A stretch of 64,000 nucleotides of DNA, taken from the NCBI RefSeq assembly GCF_022376295.1, contig NZ_CP060140.1:1616356-1680355 (forward strand), read 5' to 3'. Below the pieces are notes generated by a model that ran no database searches, had not been told where the DNA came from, and saw only the letters and a list, made by a program, of their open reading frames with translations. The stretch is from Nodularia sphaerocarpa UHCC 0038 (GTDB lineage Bacteria > Cyanobacteriota > Cyanobacteriia > Cyanobacteriales > Nostocaceae). Made by a program: the position numbers and the translations under genes. Positions 44,433 through 53,123 of this stretch are shown here, piece after piece (position 1 is the stretch's first letter; each line of letters opens with the position of its first letter).

Positions 44433-44570
44433 CTTGAAACTATGTAAAATAAAAAGACTTCCTTCAACGTTCAATAGTCAACAAGCCAGAGGCGAAATTT
44501 CACAAATTATTTAGAACTTCCTATATACTGATAGATATTTAATTACAAATGTATCTATCGCCACCCACCC

Positions 44571-46163
44571 ATGACCCAGATATGTTGTCTCAACCCGGAG
44601 TGTGATAACCCGCCAGTTCCCGAAAATACCAAATTTTGCCCCAGTTGCGGAGTTCCCCTAATCGCTTTGAGAAACCGCTATCGACCAATTAAATCATTGG
44701 GTGGTGGAGGATTTGCCAAAACTTATTTAGCATCAGATATTGACAAATTAAACGAAAAGTGCGTAATTAAGCAATTTGCACCCCAAACCCAAGGAACAGC
44801 AGGATTACAAAAAGCTACCGAATTATTTTTACAAGAAGCGCAGCAATTACAACAACTCGGAGAACATCCTCAAATTCCCGCTTTATTAGCATATTTCAAA
44901 GAAAATAATCGCCTGTATTTGGTACAACAATTTATTGACGGGGAGAATTTATTAAGGGAATTACAACAGCAGGGAATATTCAACGAGTCAAAAATCCGCG
45001 CCTTATTACAAGATTTATTACCAATTATTAAAGTGGTTCATAGCTATAATATAATTCACCGGGATATTAAACCAGAGAATATCATGCGTCGTCGGCATGA
45101 TGGCAAATTAATATTAATTGATTTTGGGGCATCTAAGCAACTACAAGGAACAGTTAAAACCGGGACAACCATCGGGACTTTTGGCTATTCTCCGTTAGAA
45201 CAAATGCAAGAGGCGAAAGTGTATCCCGCCAGTGATTTATATAGTATTGGTGTAACTTGTTTTCATTTGTTAACAAAAGTCCACCCTTGGCAACTTTGGC
45301 AGGAAGATGGTTATGGATGGGTGAAACAATGGCGTAACCATTTACAGCAACCAATTAACCCAGAATTGGGGCAAATTGTAGATAAGTTGTTACAAAAAGA
45401 TTATCAACAGCCTTATCAGTCTGCTGAAGAAGTTTTAATAGATTTAAATCCTCTCAAAATATCCCCTACAGTACATTATCGACCTCCACTCAAATCACAA
45501 ACAGCAGTAAAACCTCAATTTTCCCGACGGGGTTTTATGCAACTTGCGGGGTTAGTCGTGGGAGGATTTGTTTTAGCTGTGGTGGGACAAAGTATATTTA
45601 TTCCAATGCTAAGACCAGAACCTACTGCAAAACCAGAACCTACTCCAATATCAGAAGCTACTACAAAACCAGAACCTAGACCAATAGAAGATGGGGGACT
45701 AATATCATCTGTGGGTATGGACTATACAAAACTACGAAATTTACTAGCTGCGGGGAGGTGGAAAGAAGCAAATAACGAAACAGTGAGAGTTATGTTAGTA
45801 GTAGCTAAACAGGAAAAAGAAGGTTTGCTATTGATTAAAAGTGTGGAAAATTTCCCCTGTAAAGACCTTCAGACTATTGACAAGTTGTGGGTAAAACATA
45901 GCAATGGTCGGTTTGGTTTTTCTCTGCAAAAGCCCATTTATCAAAGTTTGGGGGGAACCAGAGAGTTCAACAGAAACATTGCAGAAGCTTTTGGAGAAAA
46001 AATAGGATGGAGGAAAGAAAGAAAATGGAAAAGCTATAGTGAACTTACTTTTGATAAAATAGCGCCACCAGGACATCTTCCATCTGATAGGTCAGCAGGA
46101 GGTTTTCGTTGGGGCTTGGCTAGAGGTATTCTCTTTTCTCGGATGGACACTTGTAAAATGTAA
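44571..46163 (+). CDS. Ser/Thr kinase with zinc ribbon, Tat-like membrane segment and GUN4 domain
   Basis: 530 residues. The first ~350 residues closely match the kinase at 42068: CCLNPECDNP...CPSCG, LGGGGFAKTYLA, HRDIKPENIM, LIDFGASKQ. Near residue 317 FSRRGFMQLAGLVVGGFVLA again gives a twin-arginine-like membrane segment. The linker is PEPT-rich. From ~380 the FGE domain is replaced by a GUN4 domain (MDYTKLRNLLAAGRWKEANN, then RFGFSLQKPIYQSLGG). GUN4 binds porphyrins and stimulates Mg chelatase, so this kinase may sense tetrapyrroles. That role is inference; GUN4-kinase fusions are common in cyanobacteria and largely uncharacterised. Confidence 0.92.
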   Translation: MTQICCLNPECDNPPVPENTKFCPSCGVPLIALRNRYRPIKSLGGGGFAKTYLASDIDKLNEKCVIKQFAPQTQGTAGLQKATELFLQEAQQLQQLGEHPQIPALLAYFKENNRLYLVQQFIDGENLLRELQQQGIFNESKIRALLQDLLPIIKVVHSYNIIHRDIKPENIMRRRHDGKLILIDFGASKQLQGTVKTGTTIGTFGYSPLEQMQEAKVYPASDLYSIGVTCFHLLTKVHPWQLWQEDGYGWVKQWRNHLQQPINPELGQIVDKLLQKDYQQPYQSAEEVLIDLNPLKISPTVHYRPPLKSQTAVKPQFSRRGFMQLAGLVVGGFVLAVVGQSIFIPMLRPEPTAKPEPTPISEATTKPEPRPIEDGGLISSVGMDYTKLRNLLAAGRWKEANNETVRVMLVVAKQEKEGLLLIKSVENFPCKDLQTIDKLWVKHSNGRFGFSLQKPIYQSLGGTREFNRNIAEAFGEKIGWRKERKWKSYSELTFDKIAPPGHLPSDRSAGGFRWGLARGILFSRMDTCKM

Positions 46164-46515
46164 CATCTAAACGCTTCCGCCCTGATTATCAGCCGAACAG
46201 TTACAGTAATCTCAATTTAAACCTCCGCGTACCTTTGCGTAAACCTTTGCGCCCCTTTGCGTTAAAAAGGATTCTCAATATTTAGTCCATATATCATTTA
46301 TTAATTGGAAATTATTTAATAACTCACTCTTAAGGATGAAATTAACTTACTACTCTAGATAGTGGCAGAAGCAATTCAAAATAGATAATCTAGATAAAGG
46401 GAATCCAGGATTCACCACATTAATTCTTGGCTGCGCGTACTGAGAATTGCTGAACTAAATCTGGATTTTCTAGAAATTACTGAGCAAATTAACAGACACT
46501 CCCACAATCATAGAT
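46164..46515. other. Intergenic region with duplicated upstream block
   Basis: About 350 bp. The segment 46325-46420 is homologous to 41575-41670 upstream of the first kinase. Before it lies a CCTTTGCG-containing repeat (three occurrences in 46211-46262). No gene is visible. Confidence 0.6.
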
Positions 46516-47007
46516 ATGAAAGTAGACGAACTCCTGAAAAACTATAATGCAGGCGTGAGAGATTTTACTGGCGTTAATCTCAGTGAGGCGGATTTAAGAG
46601 AATCTGACCTCAGTGGGGCAATTTTAGATCGAGCTATATTAGATGGTGCTAAACTAAATCATGCTAATTTAGTTCAAACCAGTTTAATTGAAGCTGACTT
46701 GAACGGAGCCGATTTGAGTCATGCTAATCTGACTGAAAGCAAGTTAGTTGGTGCTATTCTCGATGGTGCTATTTTAGATGGTGCTATTCTCGATGGTGCT
46801 GATTTGAGTCATGCTAATTTGGAAATTGCCAAGCTGATTGAAACTGATTTAAGTGAGGCTGATTTGCAGGAAGCAAATTTACAAGCAGCAAATTTAGATG
46901 GAGCAGACTTGACTCACGCGAATCTCTCTGAAGCAGATTTGAAAGATACAAATTTGAATGGTGCTAATTTGGAGGATGCTGATTTAGGCGGCGCAATTCT
47001 TGATTAG
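46516..47007 (+). CDS. Pentapeptide repeat protein
   Basis: 163 residues made almost entirely of A(D/N)Lxx pentapeptides from residue ~20 onward (LSEADLRESDLSGAILDRAI, then about 25 more units), including three near-identical GAILD units in a row. Such proteins fold as a right-handed quadrilateral beta-helix. It has no signal peptide and is probably cytosolic. The role is unknown. Its upstream region shares sequence with that of the FGE kinase. Confidence 0.92.
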   Translation: MKVDELLKNYNAGVRDFTGVNLSEADLRESDLSGAILDRAILDGAKLNHANLVQTSLIEADLNGADLSHANLTESKLVGAILDGAILDGAILDGADLSHANLEIAKLIETDLSEADLQEANLQAANLDGADLTHANLSEADLKDTNLNGANLEDADLGGAILD

Positions 47008-47184
47008 GAATAGGGAAGAACCTCACCCCCAGCCCCTCTCCTTACTTTCGCGTAGCGTCTCCCTTTGGGAGAAGGAGAGGGGAGAATTTAAGGCGACTCA
47101 AGATCTGGTGTTTTAGGATGATGGTGGGTTACGCTGTCGCTTTAGCGTAGCCATTAGCCACTCTACAATTTTTATAGTTTTTGC

Positions 47185-48378
47185 ATGAGTTCCAATGCTG
47201 CATTGTGTAAGGCGATCGCCTATAATATTTCTACCAGTCCTCAAGGGCGAATTACTTTCGCTGAATTTATGGATCTGGCTTTATATCACCCTGAACACGG
47301 TTACTATTCTAGTCATGCTGTGAAAATCGGATTTCAGGGTGCTGATTTTTTTACTTCGCCTCATCTCGGTGCTGATTTTGGCGAGTTACTGGCGGAACAA
47401 TTTTGGCAGATGTGGGATATTTTAGCTCGTCCTGTCCCTTTTTCTTTGGTGGAAATGGGTGCAGGTCAAGGTTTACTGGCTATGCATATCCTCAAGCATT
47501 CTCAGCTACATCATCCAGATTTTTTTGCGGCGCTGGATTATGTGATTGTGGAAAAGTCGCCAGGATTTCAGCAGGAACAACAGCAACGTTTGCAAGATTT
47601 TTCTGTGCGTTGGTGCAGTTTAGCAGATATCCCTTCTGACTCGATTACAGGCTGCTTTTTTTCTAATGAATTGGTGGATGCTTTGCCTGTACATCAGTTT
47701 ATTTTAGCAGATGGGGAAATGCACGAAGTTTATGTGACAACCAGGAAAGATCAGTCTGAGCCATTATTTGTGGAAGTTACGGGAGAACTTTCTACACCGG
47801 AACTGCAAAAATATTGGGATTTAGTAGAGATTGATTTAACTGCTGGTTATGAAGATGGCTATCGCAGCGAGATTAATTTGGCTGCTGGTGACTGGTTGAG
47901 TATTGTAGCAGACCGCTTGCATCGGGGGTATGTGTTAACTATTGATTATGGCTACCCGGCTCATCGTTATTATAATCCCAGGCGTTCGCGTAGCGGCTCC
48001 TTCGGAGCATCGCAAGGAAGTTTACAATGCTATTACAATCATCGCCACCACGATAACCCTTATATCAACATCGGTATGCAAGATATTACCGCCCATGTTG
48101 ATTTTACAGCTTTGGAACGCTGGGGCGATCGCTTCAAGTTAGAAAAAATCGGCTTTATCCAGCAAGGTTTATTTTTAATGGCTTTGGGTTTAGGCGAGCG
48201 TCTTTCCGCCATTTCTCAGCAAGAATTACCCCTCTCACAACTTCTTAAACGACGAGAAGCACTACACCAACTGATAGATCCTACAGAATTAGGTAACTTT
48301 GGAGTATTAATTCAAAGCAAAGGACTCCAGCAGACAGAAATAACTCAACAACTCAAAGGACTAACAGTGCCACAGTAA
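47185..48378 (+). CDS. SAM-dependent methyltransferase, MidA/NDUFAF7 (DUF185) family
   Basis: 397 residues. RITFAEFMDLALYHPEHGYYSS, DFFTSPHLGADFGELLAEQ and VEMGAGQGLLAMHIL (SAM motif I) define the family, as do FFSNELVDALPVH and the later DYGYPAHRYYNP. In mitochondria the homologue NDUFAF7 methylates an arginine of complex I; the bacterial target is unknown. Residues ~266-277 (RSRSGSFGAS) come from an in-frame insertion of a dispersed palindromic repeat at 47981-48013. The downstream CYYNHRHHDNPY resumes the family sequence, so the protein is probably functional. Confidence 0.9.
   Translation: MSSNAALCKAIAYNISTSPQGRITFAEFMDLALYHPEHGYYSSHAVKIGFQGADFFTSPHLGADFGELLAEQFWQMWDILARPVPFSLVEMGAGQGLLAMHILKHSQLHHPDFFAALDYVIVEKSPGFQQEQQQRLQDFSVRWCSLADIPSDSITGCFFSNELVDALPVHQFILADGEMHEVYVTTRKDQSEPLFVEVTGELSTPELQKYWDLVEIDLTAGYEDGYRSEINLAAGDWLSIVADRLHRGYVLTIDYGYPAHRYYNPRRSRSGSFGASQGSLQCYYNHRHHDNPYINIGMQDITAHVDFTALERWGDRFKLEKIGFIQQGLFLMALGLGERLSAISQQELPLSQLLKRREALHQLIDPTELGNFGVLIQSKGLQQTEITQQLKGLTVPQ
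47981..48013. repeat. Dispersed palindromic repeat inserted in a coding region
   Basis: GCGTTCGCGTAGCGGCTCC followed by TTCGGAGCATCGC, the same GCG(T)AGCG-type unit seen in intergenic DNA at 2670-2700 and 47048-47064. The inserted length is a multiple of three and has no stop in this frame. Confidence 0.75.
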
Positions 48379-48471
48379 AATTGAGAAAAGTTAAAAATGT
48401 TATGTCAACCTGATATAGATTAGCATAACATTGACTACTGTGCAGATTTAGACAACAGGAAAGTATTAATT

Positions 48472-48567
48472 ATGACGGCTCATGAACTTTTTTTATTGAT
48501 AACATTACTTAGTCCCGGCATTTTACTATCCGTAATCATTATGGTGACATTTGCCGCAGGTGGCTGA
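48472..48567 (+). CDS. 31-residue single-span membrane microprotein
   Basis: The frame reads MTAHELFLLITLLSPGILLS followed by VIIMVTFAAGG. It is one hydrophobic helix with a short polar N-terminus, the layout of small photosynthetic or respiratory complex subunits. I cannot match it to psaM, psbT, petN or another named subunit. An AGGAAAG precedes the ATG at about 8 nt. The function is unknown. Confidence 0.5.
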   Translation: MTAHELFLLITLLSPGILLSVIIMVTFAAGG

Positions 48568-48666
48568 TTTTTAGTCAGTTATCAGTTATCAGTGAACAGT
48601 TATCACTGGACAAAGATAATTGTTCACTAAGCGTACAATCAAACAATAGATATCTCCGACAAAGAA

Positions 48667-48696
48667 TGTAGAGACGTTGCATGCAACGTCTCTACA
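48667..48696. repeat. 30-bp palindrome (TGTAGAGACGTT family), GCATGC centre
   Basis: A perfect palindrome with arms TGTAGAGACGTTGC; the centre is GCATGC instead of CCATGG as at 22140. Lies in the gap before the 48781 gene, beside a TCAGTTA-type short tandem repeat at 48573-48606. Confidence 0.85.
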
Positions 48697-48780
48697 AAGA
48701 CAGATATTTGAATTTGGTCGATGTCTAATCAAAACGCGATATCTACGACTAGCTACACCTGTACTAAAGGAACGTAAAAA

Positions 48781-49659
48781 ATGAAGGTGGCATTTCTGGG
48801 AACTGGACTCATGGGATTACCGATGGCTCAAAGGTTGTTAGCAGCCAATATAGAGCTAGTAGCCTACAATCGCACCCCAGAAAAATTAGCTCCATTACAG
48901 GCTGCTGGGGCGGAAATTGCCACACATCCCCGTCAAGCAATTCGTGCGGCTGATTGCATTATTCTCATGCTGACTAACGCCGCCGCAATTTATCATGTTT
49001 TGCTTTCCGATACCTCTTGGCGAACTCTAGAAGGGCGGACTGTGATTCAAATGGGAACTATTACTCCCACAGAAAGCCAAGAAATTAGAGATGCCGTAAT
49101 TGGTGGCGGTGGTGAGTATATAGAAGCTCCCGTATTAGGTAGTATTCCCGAAGCAAAAGCGGGTAAGTTGATTGTGATGGTAGGCGCTAAACCCGAACAA
49201 TATCAACGCCATTTAAAACTCCTGCAAAATTTTGGTGCAGAACCTGTACTTGTAGGTTCAGTAGGTGCTGCGGCTGGGGTAAAGTTGGCACTAAATCAAC
49301 TTATTGCATCCCTAACCACTAGCTTTGCTCTGAGTTTAGCTTTTGTTGAGCGTCAAGGTATCGACATAGATTTATTTATGCAAATCCTGCGGGAAAGTTC
49401 ACTCTACGCGCCTACTTTTGACAAAAAACTGCGGCGGATGTTAGATGGCAATTATACCAATCCCAACTTCCCCACAAAACACTTGCTCAAAGACACAGAT
49501 TTGTTTATATCAGAAGCCAAATCATTAGGTTTGGATCTCGGAAGCATTGAAGCTGTGCGCCAACTTGTCCACACAGCCGTGAAAATGTCATTTGCTAATG
49601 ATGACTACTCATCAATATTTTCCGCCATTAATCAATGGGGAGAAGGAGTTGGGGAATGA
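48781..49659 (+). CDS. NAD(P)-dependent 3-hydroxyisobutyrate dehydrogenase-like oxidoreductase
   Basis: 292 residues. An N-terminal Rossmann fold (VAFLGTGLMGLPMAQRLL, GxGxMG; NRTPEK selects NADP). The substrate motif is APVLGSIPEAKAGKLIVMVG, and the catalytic-Lys segment is GAAAGVKLALNQL. The all-helical C-terminal domain has FPTKHLLKDTDL. This matches the beta-hydroxyacid dehydrogenase family, in the GLYR1/glyoxylate-succinic semialdehyde reductase branch. The physiological substrate is uncertain. A GGAACG precedes the ATG. Confidence 0.9.
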   Translation: MKVAFLGTGLMGLPMAQRLLAANIELVAYNRTPEKLAPLQAAGAEIATHPRQAIRAADCIILMLTNAAAIYHVLLSDTSWRTLEGRTVIQMGTITPTESQEIRDAVIGGGGEYIEAPVLGSIPEAKAGKLIVMVGAKPEQYQRHLKLLQNFGAEPVLVGSVGAAAGVKLALNQLIASLTTSFALSLAFVERQGIDIDLFMQILRESSLYAPTFDKKLRRMLDGNYTNPNFPTKHLLKDTDLFISEAKSLGLDLGSIEAVRQLVHTAVKMSFANDDYSSIFSAINQWGEGVGE

Positions 49660-49707
49660 GTCATTGGTCATTGGTCATTGGTCATTGGTCATTTGTCATT
49701 TGTCATT
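49660..49707. repeat. Tandem heptamer array (TCATTGG/TCATTTG)
   Basis: About six TCATTGG or TCATTTG heptamers starting immediately after the dehydrogenase stop codon. Confidence 0.88.
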
Positions 49708-49749
49708 AGGAAGTTAAAATTCTACTCCCTACTCCCCACTCCCCACTCC

Positions 49750-52700
49750 CTACACTAAAACCACGGCTAGCGCTCCTCCTAATGCGGAAAATACGGCTGA
49801 AACGAAGGCGGTAGCAAACAACCACCAAGAAGCTGTGGCGGCGGCTTTGCGGGTTTCTTCTGCTTGGCGTTGGGCTTGATGCTTGACTTCTTCTAGACGG
49901 CGTTGCGTCTCATGTTGTAGGCGTTCGGCACGTTGTAACACTTTGTTGCGTGCGGCTTCAATTTGGTCAATTAGGCGGTTGACATCTGCTTCAGATATGT
50001 CCTCACGGGAACTGAGAATCGCCACTAGGGTGTCGCGGTCAAAATGTGACAGGCGATCGCGTAAAGCTTCAAATCCTGCCTGTGGATCGTCAAAGAAGGT
50101 GCGAACATCGCGCTTGATGCCATCATAGTTTAGTTCGGGACGATCTAAGGAGTTGAGATAATTACGAATCCGGTCAAAAATCCCTTCTATCACATCTTGA
50201 ATCCGCCGTTCAATTCCCCGCACCTGTTCTACAAATTGATCACGCACAGAGACGATATTATCCGCAATTCTGGCGGCTTCTGCATCGGTCATATCTTCGC
50301 GAATTTTCAGCAAAGCAATCACTGTGTCACGGTCGAAATGTGCTAGGCGATCGCTCAAACTTTCCATTCCCACGCGCGGATCATGCAATAATAATTGTAC
50401 GTCGCGTTTAATCGCTTCTGGGTTAAGTTCTTCTTTACCAGTTTGCCGTAAATACTCCGACAAATAAGCTTGGAATGTTTCCATCCTTTGCTGTGTGCGA
50501 GTAGCTAAACGACGAGGCGCGCGGACAATATTTTGAATCGAAGTTTGCACAGAATCAATGACTTCATTGACTTGCGCTTCACTTAAATCTCGCCGTTGAC
50601 TGAGTAACTGGACTAAAGTATCTCTGTCTACCTGAGACAAGCGACGGCGCAGAGCGATGGCTCCCTCTCTGGGCTGTTCAAATAATCTGCTAAAATCTCT
50701 TTGAATACCTTCAGGATTCAATTCTTCCTTGCCAGTATTTCGTAAGTAATCGGCAATGGTAGAGGTTACAGAGTCGTACTGTTCCTGAGCCTTGTGTGCC
50801 AAAGCTTGGGGTGTATGGCGGATATTATACCACGAGTCTTCCACAGCATGAATAATTTGATTAACTTGCTGTTCACTCAAATCTTGACGTTGACTTAATA
50901 ACTGGATCAAAGTATCGCGGTCAAAACGAGCTAATCGGGCGCGCATGGCGATCATTCCCGATTGGGGATCTTCGATCAGCTTTTGCAAATCAGCGCGAAT
51001 CGCATCAGGATTTAACTCAGCTTTTCCCGTGTTTCGCAGATATGATTCTACATTCAACCATAAAGTTTCGGCTTGATATTTAGCTTGTTCTGCCAATCCT
51101 TGAGATTCTATCAAGATGCGATCGCGTTGCTCTTCTAAGTCGTCCAGAATTGGGTCTACTTCGTGTGGTAAAATATCATTGCGTTCTAGCAATATTTCCC
51201 GCATTTCCTGACGGTCAAATTGTGCTAACCGCAGGGAGAGAGTTTCGTAATCTGCTTCGGAATCTGCTAATAATGGTTTAAAATTCTGTTCAATTCCTTC
51301 TGGAGTCAATTCTGCCTTATTGGTAACAAGAAGATAACTTTCTACTTGGCGTTGTAAGTCTTGTGCTATTTCTCTTTGTTCCGCAGCGCTGACTATGATT
51401 AATACCTCTTGGCGGACAGTTTCTAGTTGGTCAGTAATACGCTGAATTTGTGCTTGGGTTAATAGTCCCCGTTGTTGCAGAGTATTAGCAAAATCTTGGG
51501 CAGAAAGTCGCTCTAGTTCTCTTTTAACTATACCAGGGTCTGCGGCTGGGTCATAGATGACATCATGAAATTCTTCAGCGATTTTCTCACGACTCAATTG
51601 CCAAGCATAAGTATTGAGGAGATAGTTTTCCACATCAGCCCGAATAGAGCTATAGGGTTCTGAGGATGTCGGTAAACCTAGTTTATCAGCTTGTTGAATA
51701 GCTTTGTCTTTTGCCGTGGAGAGCGATCGCCAAATTTTCTCCACATCCAGATCAGATAAATCTGATCGTCCCAACACAATACCAGTCAGCGCCGTGATTC
51801 CCTGTTGTAAAGTTTGTTGCATCAAACCGGGTTTTTCTGCTGTTGGTGTTCCTGTTTCAGAAGTACGAGTTTCTGCAATTAACCGATCCAATTTAGCATT
51901 TAATTCATCTGTCTTTGCTTGTCCTGGTGGAAGCGACTTCAAATAATTAACCAACTCACCTAAATTATCTTGAGTCGGTTTTTGCTGACTGACAACCTGC
52001 TGCCAAACATTATATAGTGTATCAGCAATCCGGTTAATATCTCGTTTAGAAAGGTCAGTACGACTGCTAATCAAATCAATAAACCTTTGGCGGTCAATAT
52101 TGCGGATGTCTGGACTTCCAGCAATAGATTGAAATTGTGGATCTTTGAGTAAGCCTTCAAAATCCCGACGAATATTGGATAAATCTAATTCTGGGGGACG
52201 TAACTGTTCCAGGTAATCTTCAATATTTTCCCGAATACTCGTAGGGTCAACAGCATTCCCAAATTCCCGACGTACAGCAGAGGCCGCAGCTTCAGCCGTT
52301 GCTACTACCTGCTGATTCACCGCTTTCGCACCTAATGCAGCCGTAGCAGTCCCCATAATCGCCTGAAACCCCGAAGTGGCGGAATTGACCACCGAACCCA
52401 CCAAGGAACCCACAGTAGTGGAACTCACCCACACCAGCAGCAAAAAATATGCACCCCAAATGACTAATCCCAGAATTGCGCCCAGTCTGGGATCTAAAAC
52501 CAGTAGACTTAATTTAACTGCGAGAAAGCAAGCAATTAATAATGCGATCGTCACAGTCACTAACGTCCACAAACCCAGTGCTGTGCCAATTTTGCGAATC
52601 GTACCCCCGAAACTTCCCACTTCCACAACCCCATCAGAGTCAGATGGACGACCCAAGTAGGAGATACCAGCTGCGACAGAGAGGTTAGTTAATACTAATT

Positions 52701-52869
52701 GGAAAGCAAAAGCTAAAATTACACCGGAGATTAAAGCCACAAAAAAGCGTGGTCCCGAATTGAGAACGGATGCTTGTGCTGGTGTAATCTCGGTGGGAAC
52801 TACTGGAATCTGCGCCAACCATAATAGTGGCTTGTAGACTCCCAGTATATTTTCCGTACATTGAAACAT
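49750..52869 (-). CDS. Large repeat-containing membrane protein
   Basis: About 1,039 residues from ATG 52869, chosen because AAAAGGAAA lies 5 nt before it; an upstream in-frame ATG at 52935 lacks a site. The N-terminal ~170 residues have three or four membrane helices. Then come seven repeats of ~90 residues with the core ELNPxxIxRDxxxLxxDP, RLxxFDRDTLxxLLSxRxDL and SExxVNxIIDxxE. The last four are the most regular. The C-terminus is a charged coiled coil (RRLEEVKHQAQRQAEETRKA) ending in another membrane helix (FATAFVSAVFSALGGALAVVLV). I know of no function. The layout suggests a membrane-anchored scaffold. Confidence 0.8.
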   Translation of the reverse strand: MFQCTENILGVYKPLLWLAQIPVVPTEITPAQASVLNSGPRFFVALISGVILAFAFQLVLTNLSVAAGISYLGRPSDSDGVVEVGSFGGTIRKIGTALGLWTLVTVTIALLIACFLAVKLSLLVLDPRLGAILGLVIWGAYFLLLVWVSSTTVGSLVGSVVNSATSGFQAIMGTATAALGAKAVNQQVVATAEAAASAVRREFGNAVDPTSIRENIEDYLEQLRPPELDLSNIRRDFEGLLKDPQFQSIAGSPDIRNIDRQRFIDLISSRTDLSKRDINRIADTLYNVWQQVVSQQKPTQDNLGELVNYLKSLPPGQAKTDELNAKLDRLIAETRTSETGTPTAEKPGLMQQTLQQGITALTGIVLGRSDLSDLDVEKIWRSLSTAKDKAIQQADKLGLPTSSEPYSSIRADVENYLLNTYAWQLSREKIAEEFHDVIYDPAADPGIVKRELERLSAQDFANTLQQRGLLTQAQIQRITDQLETVRQEVLIIVSAAEQREIAQDLQRQVESYLLVTNKAELTPEGIEQNFKPLLADSEADYETLSLRLAQFDRQEMREILLERNDILPHEVDPILDDLEEQRDRILIESQGLAEQAKYQAETLWLNVESYLRNTGKAELNPDAIRADLQKLIEDPQSGMIAMRARLARFDRDTLIQLLSQRQDLSEQQVNQIIHAVEDSWYNIRHTPQALAHKAQEQYDSVTSTIADYLRNTGKEELNPEGIQRDFSRLFEQPREGAIALRRRLSQVDRDTLVQLLSQRRDLSEAQVNEVIDSVQTSIQNIVRAPRRLATRTQQRMETFQAYLSEYLRQTGKEELNPEAIKRDVQLLLHDPRVGMESLSDRLAHFDRDTVIALLKIREDMTDAEAARIADNIVSVRDQFVEQVRGIERRIQDVIEGIFDRIRNYLNSLDRPELNYDGIKRDVRTFFDDPQAGFEALRDRLSHFDRDTLVAILSSREDISEADVNRLIDQIEAARNKVLQRAERLQHETQRRLEEVKHQAQRQAEETRKAAATASWWLFATAFVSAVFSALGGALAVVLV

Positions 52870-53123
52870 TATATTTCCTTTTTCTAGGTTTGAGTTGGGG
52901 AAGGATGAGGAATTTAAAGAGAAGCAAGTAAACATCTATTTATTCGGTATATCTATAGCAATACCCAACTCTTTATCACTTCCAGAATCCTGGAAGTTAG
53001 CTATTTAATACATCCCTCTAAAGTTGGAAAACCATATCTAGCGCTAGATAGAAGTTTGACGAACTAACAGGGCAAATTTTGATAAAATTAGTATATATAT
53101 TCAGTTAAAATCGCATAATTTAT

